A DNA stretch of 64,000 nucleotides, taken from positions 25,736-89,735 of the forward strand of contig UQIK01000009.1 of assembly GCA_900541125.1 (NCBI GenBank), given 5' to 3'. How positions within the stretch are numbered: the stretch's first letter is position 1; every line of letters starts with the position of its first letter. The notes beneath the pieces were generated by a model. It did not search any database. It worked only from the letters and a program-made list of their open reading frames with translations, and was not told the DNA's origin. Below, piece by piece: positions 27,851 to 36,587 of this stretch. The position numbers were made by a program, and so were the translations under genes. Source of the stretch: an uncultured Collinsella sp. Lineage in GTDB: Bacteria > Actinomycetota > Coriobacteriia > Coriobacteriales > Coriobacteriaceae.

Positions 27851-28549
27851 TTACGCCTCCTTTTTCTGCTTGTCGCGGGCGGCCTTGGCGGCAAGCGCCG
27901 CGCGGACCTTGGCTGCTTTCTCGGGATCCATGGCGGCGAGCTTTGCCTCCATCTCGGCAGCCTTGAGCGCGGCCTTCGCAGCAGTTTCATCGTGCTGAGC
28001 ATCGGAGCCGGCAGCCGCAGCGGGCTGAGCGACGGCAGCGCCCGCAGTGCCCTCCTCTGCAGCAGCCGCAGCGGCGGCCTTTTCGGCCGCGGCCTTGCGC
28101 GCCTTGGCCTCGGCAGCGGCACGGACCTTCATGGCTTTCTCGCGCGCGGCCTTCACCTCGGGCGTGATAACGCTCATGGGCTCGGCAGTCGAAACCTGGT
28201 AGAAAAAGCCCTTAAAGTCGATCTGCATGTCGGTGATGGCAAGGCCAAACAGGTCGTGGGCCTCATTTTCAAACGGGAACACCGCCGGATAGTACGAGCT
28301 GATGGACGGAATCTCCTGGTACTGGTCGATGCCCTCAACCACCAGGTTCTCAATCGCATAGCTGCCGTCCTGCGCAATATGCTCCTGAGCAGCACGAACG
28401 TTGATAAACGTATAGACCAAGCGATACGAGCCGTCGTCGACATTGCGCTCGGCGTGCATTTGCACAAAGCGCGCGCCGACGCCCTTAAGCGCCTGGACAT
28501 GCGACAGGAGCTCTTCGATCCCGACGGTGGTATAGATTGCCTTTTGCAT
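27851..28549 (-). CDS. Ech-type hydrogenase subunit, NuoC/EchD-like
   Basis: 232 aa. Residues about 1-130 form the NuoC 30-kDa domain (SSYYPAVFPFENEAHDLFGL is the family signature). The last 100 residues are a charged Ala/Lys-rich helical extension not seen in compact EchD proteins. That extension may be a linker or a surface coiled coil. Its ATG overlaps the small-subunit stop (TAATG). Confidence 0.87.
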   Translation of the reverse strand: MQKAIYTTVGIEELLSHVQALKGVGARFVQMHAERNVDDGSYRLVYTFINVRAAQEHIAQDGSYAIENLVVEGIDQYQEIPSISSYYPAVFPFENEAHDLFGLAITDMQIDFKGFFYQVSTAEPMSVITPEVKAAREKAMKVRAAAEAKARKAAAEKAAAAAAAEEGTAGAAVAQPAAAAGSDAQHDETAAKAALKAAEMEAKLAAMDPEKAAKVRAALAAKAARDKQKKEA

Positions 28550-29100
28550 TACTCGGCCTCCCTTGCAGCGGCGGTCGCGTCGCCGGCCCCCGCAGCCACA
28601 AACCCGTCCTCGCCCAGCTCAACGCCACCGTCCCAAGTAGCGGCACCGCCCACGGTAAGCGGGTCGCCGCCGGCGCGCATCACGGCCTCCTTCTGGTCCA
28701 GGATGCCACACGCCTCCACGATGGCATCGATCACCGTCTCGGGGCGAATGGCGCACCCGGGCGCGTACACGTCCACGGGAATCGCACGGTCCACGCCGCC
28801 GATCACGTTGTAGGCATCGCGGAACACGCCGCCCGAACACGCGCAGATGCCGCACGCCACCACGCACTTGGGCTCGAGCATCTGGTTGTAAATCTGGCGC
28901 ACGACGGGCAGGTTCTGGGCATTGACCGAACCCGTCACCAAAAAGATGTCCGCATGCTTGGGGTTGCCGGTGTTGACCACGCCAAAGCGCTCCGCATCGA
29001 ACAGCGGCGTGAGCGAGGCCAGCACCTCGATATCGCATCCGTTGCAGCTCGAACCGTCGTAATGAATAACCCACGGCGAGCGCGACATTTTATGATCCAT
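28549..29100 (-). CDS. [NiFe] hydrogenase small subunit (EchC/NuoB-like)
   Basis: 183 aa. The four cysteines for the proximal 4Fe-4S cluster are visible: CNGC (in SSCNGCDIEV), ACGICACSGG, and YAPGCAIRPE. GNPKHADIFLVTGSV is the NuoB fold core. The Ala/Gly-rich C-terminal tail is extra. GGAGG lies eight bases before ATG 29100. Confidence 0.9.
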   Translation of the reverse strand: MDHKMSRSPWVIHYDGSSCNGCDIEVLASLTPLFDAERFGVVNTGNPKHADIFLVTGSVNAQNLPVVRQIYNQMLEPKCVVACGICACSGGVFRDAYNVIGGVDRAIPVDVYAPGCAIRPETVIDAIVEACGILDQKEAVMRAGGDPLTVGGAATWDGGVELGEDGFVAAGAGDATAAAREAE

Positions 29101-29112
29101 GGATGCCGCCTC

Positions 29113-31995
29113 CTAAATAAACACGTCGACGAGGATGGGCATAAGGTTGAGCAGGCCAAACACCAGCGCCACGCCCCATCCGAGCCTAAAGCAGCTGCGC
29201 CAGGTGCTGCGTGCGAAGGTGTTGTCGATCAGGACCTCGACAAAATACGTCGCGGCCATCACGACCAGGGCTACAACCCAGCTCACGGGGTTGTCCCAAA
29301 CAAAGAACATGCCCACCCACATCAAAAACAGCACGGTCTCGCACCAGTGCATAAGGGTCATCTTGGCCAGCGTGCCGCCGCTCATCTCGGTGGCGACGCC
29401 CTGGACGATCTCCTGATGCGCGTGATGCGAGTACGAAAGGTCAAACGGCGACTTGCGCAGCTTGATGGTAAGCACCGCGAGCAACGCGAGAAAAATGGGT
29501 GCGCTGTACACGATGATGGGGGCCGACTGCCCCGTCACGGCGATGGAATCGAAGCTGTCGGTGGCAAGGTACAGGCCCACGCTCATCAGCAAAACGGCGG
29601 GCTCGTAACTCATGACCTGCAGCAGCTCGCGGTCGGCGCCAACCTGGGCAAACGGGCTTTGCGTCGAGGCGGACGCCAGCACCACAAAGATCGCGGCGAG
29701 CGTCACCATAAAGGCGCACAGCAGCGTGTTGGAGCCCGATACAAAGATGCCGCCGCCTACCACGGTAAAGATGAGCGCGCACGCCATATAGGTGTCGTCC
29801 ATGGTGTTTACGCTGGCGGGGGCCTTGCGCAGCAGCTTGGCCACATCGTAGAAGGGCTGCAGCAGACGCGGACCCACACGGCCCTGCATACGGGCCGAAA
29901 GCTTGCGGTCAAGACCGTCAATCAAACCGCCCACAAGCGGCGCAATCAAGGCAAACGCCACGGTACCAATAAATATGCCCACGACGCCCGAACCTTCAAA
30001 ATACTTGCCGCGCAACACCGAGGGCGCGCTCATGGCAAGTCTCTCGGGCCCAATCCACGCGCAACACAGCAGCGCAAACAAGATAATGCTGCAGCACACG
30101 ACGCTACCCACGGGGCTAATACGCTTCTCGCCAAGGGCGTCCTCCGAGTACCAATTGCGCTTTTCGGCCTTCACCTCGTGTCCCATCGAGCCGCGGAAAT
30201 GGCGATATTTGTCGGTTCCCACGCCCGAAAGGTACACGTTGACGTGCGGCTTATTGCTCACGCGGAACGACGTCAGCAGCACCACGGCGATAAAAGCCAC
30301 GATAACCACCATCAGATACATGGCGTCCTTGCCGATAACGTACGGCACGCGGCCAAACACCATGGCCAAGTAAGGCGACACCAGACCGCTCGAGATAACC
30401 GGGAACGCCACGCAGCACAGAATCAGCAGCGCGGCGATGGTGTTGAGCGCCATCCATTCGGTCTTATGGACATTGACCTCAACGTTTTGAGCCGTGGGGT
30501 CGACGCCCGAAAGCTTGGCAAGCCACTTGCCCCAGAAGTAAAACGTCGCGGCCGAGCCAAAGGCCAGCACCATGATCATGAGCACGTTGCCGGTCTGCGC
30601 AAACGCCACCAGGGCGCCCCACTTGGACACGAGCATGCCAAACGGCGCCACAAACATGCCCATGATGCCCAGCATCATCAGGCGCGTCAGGTGCGGCATG
30701 CGGCTGAACATACCGTCCATGTCCTCGATATCGCGGCTGCCGATATGATGCTCGGCGGTGCCCACGCACAGGAACAGCAGCGACTTGGCCACCGTGTGGA
30801 ACAGGATCAGGAAGATGGCTGCCCACACGGCCTCGGGCGCGCCGACGCCCAGGCAGGCACTGATGAGGCCCAAGTTGGAAATAGTGGAGTACGCGAGCAC
30901 GCGTTTGGCGTTGCTCTGCGAGATGGCCATGAGGGCAGCGAGCAAAAACGTGATGGCACCCACACTCGTGACCATAAAGCCGGTCACGGGATAGATGGCA
31001 TAGAGCGGGCTCAGCTTGACCATCAGGAACACGCCGGCTTTGACCATGGTTGACGAGTGCAGCAGGGCGCTCGTGGGCGTGGGGGCAACCATGGCACCCA
31101 GCAGCCAAGTGTGGAACGGCATCTGTGCGGCCTTGGTGAGCGCGGCGAGCGACAGCAGAACGACCGGCATCACCAGCAGCGCGGACTGCGCGGTTCCGGC
31201 GCCGGAAAGCTCGATCATGCCCGAGATGGTCAGCGGCATGCCGCTAACGTGCAGATACATGAGTCCGGCCAAAAACGCGATGCCGCCCAGCATGTTGAGG
31301 ATGATCTGGGTAAAGGCGTTCTTGATGGCCTCGGGCGTGCGCGTGTAGCCAATCATAAGGAACGAGCACACGGTGGTGATTTCCCAGCCGCAGAACAGCC
31401 ACTCAAGGTTGTCGCTCGTCACGATGACGAACATGGCCGAGAGGAACAGGAACATAAGCGCCAGGAACTGCGGGCGACGGTCGGGCGTGGTCTGCCCGCG
31501 CAGCGCAGCCTCGTGCTCGTCGTGGGCCTGGAAGTCCTTCATGTATCCCAGGGCATACACGCAGATCAGGCTGCCGACAATGCCAACGGCGAGGACCATG
31601 ATTACGCTCATGTAGTCCAGGTAGAGCGGGGTTGCGGTGACGGCTTCAGTCGCGGGCAGCGTCATGGTCGCAAAGGCGAGCGAGCCCACCAGCTGGACTA
31701 TGCCGAACACCGTGGTGAGCGCGTTCCTATATTTGTATGCGTTGTACAGGATGACAGCGCACAGGATGACATCGATGGCGGAGCTGATGATCGAGAGCAC
31801 ATGCGAGGTGCCGGGGGCAACCTCAAAGCTCTGCGGACCCGTGCCAAAAAACATGACGGCGACTACAACTGTCACCGCCATAATAATGCCGGAGCCTATG
31901 AGCCCCACCGCATCGCGGGCGCGGTCACCGCGCGCGAGCAGCATGCCCAGCGCCGGTACCAGCGGAAACAGGGTAAGGAAATACAGTAGCGTCAT
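29113..31995 (-). CDS. Fused antiporter-like (NuoL/EchA) and NuoH-like (EchB) hydrogenase membrane subunit
   Basis: 960 aa with about 24 predicted membrane helices. Residues about 1-610 are a proton-conducting antiporter-type subunit (NLEWLFCGWEITTVCSFLMIGY, and KAAQMPFHTWLLGAM with its conserved Lys/His). Residues about 650-960 are NuoH-like (DGLDRKLSARMQGRVGPRLLQPFYDVAKLL, then SPFDLSYSHHAHQEIVQG). In most group 4 hydrogenases these are separate proteins, so the fusion stoichiometrically ties the ion channel to the quinone-site homologue. First gene of the operon; GGGGAG precedes the ATG. Confidence 0.88.
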   Translation of the reverse strand: MTLLYFLTLFPLVPALGMLLARGDRARDAVGLIGSGIIMAVTVVVAVMFFGTGPQSFEVAPGTSHVLSIISSAIDVILCAVILYNAYKYRNALTTVFGIVQLVGSLAFATMTLPATEAVTATPLYLDYMSVIMVLAVGIVGSLICVYALGYMKDFQAHDEHEAALRGQTTPDRRPQFLALMFLFLSAMFVIVTSDNLEWLFCGWEITTVCSFLMIGYTRTPEAIKNAFTQIILNMLGGIAFLAGLMYLHVSGMPLTISGMIELSGAGTAQSALLVMPVVLLSLAALTKAAQMPFHTWLLGAMVAPTPTSALLHSSTMVKAGVFLMVKLSPLYAIYPVTGFMVTSVGAITFLLAALMAISQSNAKRVLAYSTISNLGLISACLGVGAPEAVWAAIFLILFHTVAKSLLFLCVGTAEHHIGSRDIEDMDGMFSRMPHLTRLMMLGIMGMFVAPFGMLVSKWGALVAFAQTGNVLMIMVLAFGSAATFYFWGKWLAKLSGVDPTAQNVEVNVHKTEWMALNTIAALLILCCVAFPVISSGLVSPYLAMVFGRVPYVIGKDAMYLMVVIVAFIAVVLLTSFRVSNKPHVNVYLSGVGTDKYRHFRGSMGHEVKAEKRNWYSEDALGEKRISPVGSVVCCSIILFALLCCAWIGPERLAMSAPSVLRGKYFEGSGVVGIFIGTVAFALIAPLVGGLIDGLDRKLSARMQGRVGPRLLQPFYDVAKLLRKAPASVNTMDDTYMACALIFTVVGGGIFVSGSNTLLCAFMVTLAAIFVVLASASTQSPFAQVGADRELLQVMSYEPAVLLMSVGLYLATDSFDSIAVTGQSAPIIVYSAPIFLALLAVLTIKLRKSPFDLSYSHHAHQEIVQGVATEMSGGTLAKMTLMHWCETVLFLMWVGMFFVWDNPVSWVVALVVMAATYFVEVLIDNTFARSTWRSCFRLGWGVALVFGLLNLMPILVDVFI

Positions 31996-32139
31996 ACCAT
32001 CACTCCCCCATGCAAAAACGCTGCAATTGTTTAACGTTATAGCTCAATTACGGGGTTACGGTGGCAGGTTTTCGGTCAACTGGGGAGTTTTAGGCGTACG
32101 GGGCAAGGGTACGTCCGCTTTGGAGCAGAGGGGCGGCAA

Positions 32140-32163
32140 GAAAAATGCGCCCCTGTGGGCGCA
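32140..32163 (-). terminator. Terminator of the HTH gene
   Basis: GCGCCCACAGGGGCGC followed by ATTTTTCTT on the minus strand, directly after the stop at 32176. Confidence 0.8.
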
Positions 32164-32175
32164 CCATCCCGTTTG

Positions 32176-32571
32176 CTATTCCGCCTTTTTAACGCGCGGC
32201 TTGCGACCGCGTGGCTTATCGACCAGTGCGGCCTCACCGCTCTCGCGGTACTGACGGCACCAAGCCTTGACCGAAGACTCGCTGGGAATCTTGTGCTTGA
32301 TCATGGCCTCGCGAACCGTCAAGCCGTTTTCCAGACGGTCCTTAACCACAGCGAGCTTTACGTCGTACGAGTAGGTGTGATGATGCGAACCGGCATTGAG
32401 AACGGCGTCGGCACCGCCCACGGCATACGCGCGGGCCCACTGACGAGCCGTGGCCTGGGGAATGCCAAGCTCCGCGGCGAGGGCGCGATGACCAACCCCC
32501 TCTTGGAGGATCTCGACGGCGCGCTGCCTAACCTCGGGCGCATGCGTGCGAGTCCTAGTTGCTTCCGACAT
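32176..32571 (-). CDS. Orphan transposase-like double helix-turn-helix protein
   Basis: 131 aa. Two helix-turn-helix units resembling the OrfA part of IS3/IS150 elements: EILQEGVGHRALAAELGIPQATARQWARAY and LENGLTVREAMIKHKIPSESSVKAWCRQYR. A basic tail (KPRGRKPRVKK) follows. There is no catalytic DDE partner and no terminal inverted repeat next to it. It may be a remnant, or a domesticated DNA-binding protein since it keeps its own promoter and terminator. ATG 32571 chosen; a GTG nine bases upstream is possible. Confidence 0.7.
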   Translation of the reverse strand: MSEATRTRTHAPEVRQRAVEILQEGVGHRALAAELGIPQATARQWARAYAVGGADAVLNAGSHHHTYSYDVKLAVVKDRLENGLTVREAMIKHKIPSESSVKAWCRQYRESGEAALVDKPRGRKPRVKKAE

Positions 32572-32621
32572 ACCTGCCACTTCTTAGCCTTAACCGTTAA
32601 TCTGCTTTCTTACGTGCAAGT

Positions 32622-32650
32622 TAGATAGTAGCATTTTACTGTTTGCTCAA
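32622..32650 (-). promoter_or_regulatory. Probable promoter of the HTH gene
   Basis: On the minus strand TTGAGC (32650-32645), 17 bases, TATCTA (32627-32622), about 50 bases ahead of the start codon. Confidence 0.5.
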
Positions 32651-32908
32651 AGCAGTTAATTAAAGTAGACGCGGCGTTATCTGGGCATTTGGCACCAAAT
32701 TACGACATTTCTTTATCGATTATTTACGCTGGTAGCTGACTCGCAGCTAATCGTCATTCGCTTGTCAACAAAATTGACATCTCTTTATGTCCTTTGGTAT
32801 AGAGGATATAGTTATTAACCCCTCCCCCAATAATTTTGAGTGATCTGCAAGGCAGTAGACGTCCTCACTCCTCATGATTACCGCGCATTGCCATCCACCG
32901 GAGCAAAA

Positions 32909-32945
32909 CAAAAAAGGCGGGACCTGCTGCGCTTGCAGGCCCCGC
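32909..32945 (-). terminator. Terminator of the enoate reductase gene
   Basis: On the minus strand GCGGGG-CCTGC stem pairs with GCAGG-TCCCGC and is followed by CTTTTTTGTTTT. Classical intrinsic terminator about 75 bases after the stop. Confidence 0.88.
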
Positions 32946-33020
32946 ACCGGTTGACACCCGACGGGACACAGCCGGGCGAGACGGATCCGTGCTACCGCCC
33001 CGCCTGGCCGCGATGTTCAA

Positions 33021-35051
33021 CTACAGCTCGTTGGCCGCGTGATATGCCGTGCGAATGGCGCTCGCGATGTCGGCGGTGTGCTCGCCCGAGCAGTCTCCCA
33101 CGTAGGTCACGGGCGCCGTCACGCCATCCAGGTCAAACGCGTTGGCCTTGGAGCCCACGGCCATCACCACGTAATCGCAGGCGATCTTCACCGGCTCCTC
33201 GGCGCCGTCCTCGGTGGTGCGAATGGCCTCCACGCCCTCGTCGGTAATGGCGGTCAGGCGGGTCTTCACGTGCTGCTCAACGTTATGCTCTGCAAAGTCG
33301 CTCATGATCAGCGGCAGAATGGTCTCGGACTCGCCCGCGGCAATCTTGTCGAGCATCTCCACGATCGCCACCTCGCAGCCGTGCTGCAGCAGGTACTCGG
33401 CGGTCTCGGTGCCCACCAGGCCGCCGCCAATGACGGCGACGCGGCCCGTAAGCTCCACCTTGCCGGCCAGCACATCCCAGCTCGAGACGACCTTCTCCGA
33501 GTCGGCACCCGGAACGGGGATGACCACGTCGTGTGCGCCCACAGCCACAATCGCGGCGTCGGCGGCGTTGAGGTCCGCGGGGCTAGCGACGTGGTTGAGC
33601 TCAACCTTCACGCCCAGGCCAGGCAGAATCTTCTCGTAGTACTCGACCGAGCGCATGATCTCGTCCTTGCGCGGAGGCGCAGCCGCCAGCACAATCTGAC
33701 CGCCCAAGTGATCGCTCGCCTCGTAGATGGTCACGTCGTAGCCGCGCTTGGCCGCCACGCGTGCGGCCTCCAGGCCGGCAATACCGCCGCCCACCACGGC
33801 GATCTTCTTGTCGCCCTCGCCCGGCTTGATGGCGATGGTCGCCTCGTCACCGTTCTCGGCGTTGAGCACGCACGAGATGTACTTGCGGTTTTGGATCGCG
33901 TCGACGCAACCCTTGTTGCAGTTGAGGCACTCGCGGATGGGCTCGCCCGTGGCGGCCTTTAGCGCAATGTCGGGGTCGCACATGAGCGAGCGGCCATAGG
34001 CGATGATATCGGCCGCGCCGTCTTCCAGAATCTTCTCGCCGGCCTCGACCGAGACAACGCGGCCGACGGTTGCCACCGGCACGGAGACCAGGGCCTTGAC
34101 GCGCTCGGCCACGGGCAGCGTCCAGTTGTAGGGCATGGCGCCCATGGGCGGAATGGTGTCGCCCATGTTGCCGGTGTGGTTGGCCTGTGCGACCTGGATC
34201 ATATCGATGCCCGCGCCCTCGAGCAACTTGGCAAACGCGCAGGCCTCGTCGGGCTGCAGGCCACCCTTGCCGCGCGGCGTGCCGTCGGGGTTCTCCATGA
34301 TCACGGGGAGCTTGTACTCCACCATCAGCTGCGGCGCGGCTTCCTTAATGGCGGCGACAACCTCGAGCGCGTAGCGAACGCGATTCTCGAACGAGCCGCC
34401 GTACTCGTCGGTGCGCTGGTTGAGGATGGCCGAGCACAGCGAACCTACCAGGCGGTCGCCGTGGACCTCGATGGCATCGATCCCGGCCTGCTGCGCGCGA
34501 GCGGCCGAGGCGGCGATAGCCTCCTTGATCTGGGTGAGCTGCTCTACGCTCGCCTCGTTCACAAAGTGCTGCATGTCGTGGTGCAACTTGGCGTATGCCT
34601 GCTTGCGGATCTCGTTGGACTCGGCCATCTTGGCGGCAAAGGTCTCCTCGTCGCCGGCGGCCTTGGCCTCCTGTGCGGCCTTGGCAGCGACCATGGATCC
34701 CATGACCATGCGACCGACACCGGGCACGTCGTACTCGGGGTGGAACAGCTGCAGCGCGACCTTGGCGCCGTGCTTGTGGACGGCGTCAGCCAGGGCCTTA
34801 AACGTGGGAATCTGAGCGTCGGTCGCCAGCTTGGGCGTGGGGCTCGCGGTCATAACGGGAGCAACGTCGCCGATGACGATGTAGCTCACGCCGCCACGGG
34901 CCAAGCGCTCGTAAAAAGCCAGGCTGCGCTCGCCAATGGAGCCGTCACGCTCCTCGTAGCCGGTGGTCAGCGGCGGAAACATAATGCGGTTTTTGAGCTC
35001 AAGGGGGCCAACCGTAATGGGCTGAAGCAGCTTGGATGCAGGTGCGGTCAT
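33021..35051 (-). CDS. Old-yellow-enzyme-type NADH:flavin oxidoreductase / 2-enoate reductase
   Basis: 676 aa. An N-terminal TIM-barrel flavin domain (about 1-360; RIMFPPLTTGYEERDG, NQRTDEYGGSFENR) is followed by a 4Fe-4S motif CLNCNKGCVDAIQNRKYISC (about 375-394). A C-terminal FAD/NAD(P) module follows (VVGGGIAGLEAA at about 420, VIGGGLVGTETAEYLL at about 535). This is the architecture of 2-enoate reductase, 2,4-dienoyl-CoA reductase and bile-acid BaiCD/BaiH enzymes. The substrate cannot be set from sequence. ATG 35051 lies six bases after AGAGGA; the ATG two codons upstream abuts it. Confidence 0.88.
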   Translation of the reverse strand: MTAPASKLLQPITVGPLELKNRIMFPPLTTGYEERDGSIGERSLAFYERLARGGVSYIVIGDVAPVMTASPTPKLATDAQIPTFKALADAVHKHGAKVALQLFHPEYDVPGVGRMVMGSMVAAKAAQEAKAAGDEETFAAKMAESNEIRKQAYAKLHHDMQHFVNEASVEQLTQIKEAIAASAARAQQAGIDAIEVHGDRLVGSLCSAILNQRTDEYGGSFENRVRYALEVVAAIKEAAPQLMVEYKLPVIMENPDGTPRGKGGLQPDEACAFAKLLEGAGIDMIQVAQANHTGNMGDTIPPMGAMPYNWTLPVAERVKALVSVPVATVGRVVSVEAGEKILEDGAADIIAYGRSLMCDPDIALKAATGEPIRECLNCNKGCVDAIQNRKYISCVLNAENGDEATIAIKPGEGDKKIAVVGGGIAGLEAARVAAKRGYDVTIYEASDHLGGQIVLAAAPPRKDEIMRSVEYYEKILPGLGVKVELNHVASPADLNAADAAIVAVGAHDVVIPVPGADSEKVVSSWDVLAGKVELTGRVAVIGGGLVGTETAEYLLQHGCEVAIVEMLDKIAAGESETILPLIMSDFAEHNVEQHVKTRLTAITDEGVEAIRTTEDGAEEPVKIACDYVVMAVGSKANAFDLDGVTAPVTYVGDCSGEHTADIASAIRTAYHAANEL

Positions 35052-35105
35052 GGACATTCCTCTCTTGTAGGCGCGGCGGCGATGTTGCCGCGTAGTTGTC
35101 TAGAG

Positions 35106-35133
35106 GATATGGCATGGGGGCACAGCGGCACAA
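35106..35133 (-). promoter_or_regulatory. Possible promoter of the enoate reductase gene
   Basis: Minus-strand TTGTGC (35133-35128), 16 bases, CATATC (35111-35106), about 55 bases before the start codon. Confidence 0.4.
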
Positions 35134-35197
35134 CAGAAATCGGCGGACAGCAGGTAGCGGCAGGTGGATGGGGCAGGGCGGGGCGGCCCGTCGGTTT

Positions 35198-35254
35198 ATC
35201 TCGATCTGTAACACCTAGCCGCCTAAATCGGGTCTAGATGTTACAGGTCGAGAT
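35198..35254. repeat. Family D element, copy 1
   Basis: Arms ATCTCGATCTGTAACA (35198-35213) and TGTTACAGGTCGAGAT (35239-35254) flank a spacer of exactly 25 bases. The following GATTTTGT...GCCGAGAAT is shared with copy 3, so conservation extends beyond the right arm. It lies between the initiator tRNA and the enoate reductase promoter. Confidence 0.88.
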
Positions 35255-35342
35255 TTTGTTTGAGAGGCCGAGAATTGGACCGAAAACACGGTCCCGAAAT
35301 AACAAAAAAGCTCGCCGGCTAGGCCGACGAGCTGCAAGTTCT

Positions 35343-35419
35343 TGGTCGCGGGGGCAGGATTTGAACCTACGACCTCCGGGTTATGAGCCCGGCGAGCTAC
35401 CAGACTGCTCCACCCCGCA
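35343..35419 (-). tRNA. Initiator tRNA-Met (CAT)
   Basis: 77 nt including the encoded CCA. Anticodon CAT lies in CTCATAA, and the anticodon stem carries the GGG/CCC pairs typical of initiators. The acceptor stem has U1 opposite G72, a non-Watson-Crick end pair, as expected for an initiator (E. coli has C1:A72). The T-loop GTTCAAATC is normal. Confidence 0.95.
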
Positions 35420-35616
35420 ATGTCTGGGCGCCTCATGTGCGCAAGAAAGAATATTACGCGGGAGTTCGGTAAACGGCAAGGAAAATCTCGTAGAGCATAA
35501 TTCCTTCATATTTAAAACCCCTCAGCCCCTATCACCGTAAACGAATCGCGGCCGAGCGCCGTCGACGGCGCGTATACAATGGTGCGCGTCCTTTTATGCC
35601 AACACCGGGAGTAGAC

Positions 35617-36390
35617 ATGCTGCTCGCTATCGATATGGGAAACACGCAGACGGCCATGGGCCTGTTTGACGGAGACGAGCTGGTGCAGTCGTGGCGTATG
35701 CCCACCGACCGCTCCTATACCGCCGACGAGATCCACGTGCGCCTGATGGGCTTCTTTAAGATGTACGACCTCTCGCTCGACGCGGTCGACGCGATCGCCT
35801 TTGCGGGCGTGGTGCCGCAGCTCTCGCGCGAATGGCACGCCGTGGCCGACCGCATTGCGGCGGATGCCATCGTCATCGGGCCGCAGACGGCCGCGGTGAC
35901 CAAGCTGCGCGCGGCGCGTCCCCAGGCCGTGGGCGCCGACCGCATCGCCAACGCCGTCGCTGCCGAGACCTTCTACGACGCCCCGGCAATCGTGGTGGAC
36001 TTTGGCACCGCAACCAACATCGACGTTATCGACGAGGACGGCTATTACATTGGCGGAGCGATTGCGCCGGGCATCCGCATCTCCATGGACGCGCTTGCCG
36101 CCCGCGCCGCCAAGCTCGCCAGCGTTCCGCTCGAGGCGCCCGAGCACGCCATCGGCCGCGATACCGAGGAGTGCATCAAGGTCGGCGCCGTAACGGGCGC
36201 CGCCGCCATGGCTGAGGGCCTGGTCGCGCGCATGAAGCGCGAGCTGGGCCGCGAGGATGCCACCGTTATCGCCACGGGCGGTCTCGCCAGCATCGTCGCC
36301 GATTCGACCGATGCCTTCGACGTGGTCGACGGACAACTCACCATCAAGGGCATCTGCGAAATCTACCGCCGCATGCAGGAGCTGGGGTAG
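35617..36390 (+). CDS. coaX: Type III pantothenate kinase
   Basis: 257 aa. Phosphorylates pantothenate in the first step of coenzyme A synthesis. The ASKHA-fold motifs are visible: DMGNTQTAMG at the start (phosphate 1), FAGVVPQL, GADRIANAVAA, DFGTATNIDVI (phosphate 2) and GGAIAPGIRIS. Type III enzymes need a monovalent cation and resist feedback by CoA. ATG 35617 follows GGGAG by five bases; an upstream ATG at 35596 lacks one. TATACAAT at 35573-35580 is a probable -10. Confidence 0.95.
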   Translation: MLLAIDMGNTQTAMGLFDGDELVQSWRMPTDRSYTADEIHVRLMGFFKMYDLSLDAVDAIAFAGVVPQLSREWHAVADRIAADAIVIGPQTAAVTKLRAARPQAVGADRIANAVAAETFYDAPAIVVDFGTATNIDVIDEDGYYIGGAIAPGIRISMDALAARAAKLASVPLEAPEHAIGRDTEECIKVGAVTGAAAMAEGLVARMKRELGREDATVIATGGLASIVADSTDAFDVVDGQLTIKGICEIYRRMQELG

Positions 36391-36447
36391 GACGGGGGCT
36401 TAAGTCGAGCACACCCGATGCCACAGCCCCCGCAAACGTTCGCCAAG

Positions 36448-36490
36448 CCTATTCCTCAAAACTGAATAATTATCAATTTTGAGGAATAGG
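36448..36490. repeat. Perfect 14-bp inverted repeat, AT-rich
   Basis: CCTATTCCTCAAAA (36448-36461) pairs with TTTTGAGGAATAGG (36477-36490) around a 15-base AT-rich spacer. It lies about 60 bases past the coaX stop. There is no T-run after it, so it could be an operator, a cruciform or a structured 3' end. Confidence 0.7.
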
Positions 36491-36521
36491 GCTGAGATGC
36501 CGCTCTGCAGTCACGCGAAGG

Positions 36522-36547
36522 CCCTCCCCGGCACAGGCCGAGGAGGG
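36522..36547 (-). terminator. Weak hairpin after the biotin-ligase-like gene
   Basis: CCCTCCTCGG / CCGGGGAGGG stem on the minus strand with one G-U pair; no T-run. Confidence 0.45.
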
Positions 36548-36587
36548 TCTTGTTGTCATCGTTATCTTTGAACGCGGGCGCCTCGCG

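Larger units (their letters stand above)
32572..33020. other. AT-rich intergenic region
   Basis: About 450 bases without a convincing gene. The stretch 32600-32840 is far more AT-rich than the rest of the window. It contains the HTH-gene promoter and, at its right end, the terminator of the enoate reductase gene. A 60-codon minus-strand frame overlaps that terminator and looks spurious. Confidence 0.6.

Noticed and set aside
28537..31053. 838-codon plus-strand frame over the hydrogenase genes
   Set aside because: Antisense to NuoB- and NuoL/H-like genes with intact catalytic motifs.
32765..32947. 60-codon minus-strand frame
   Set aside because: Overlaps the intrinsic terminator of the enoate reductase gene and has no ribosome site or similarity.
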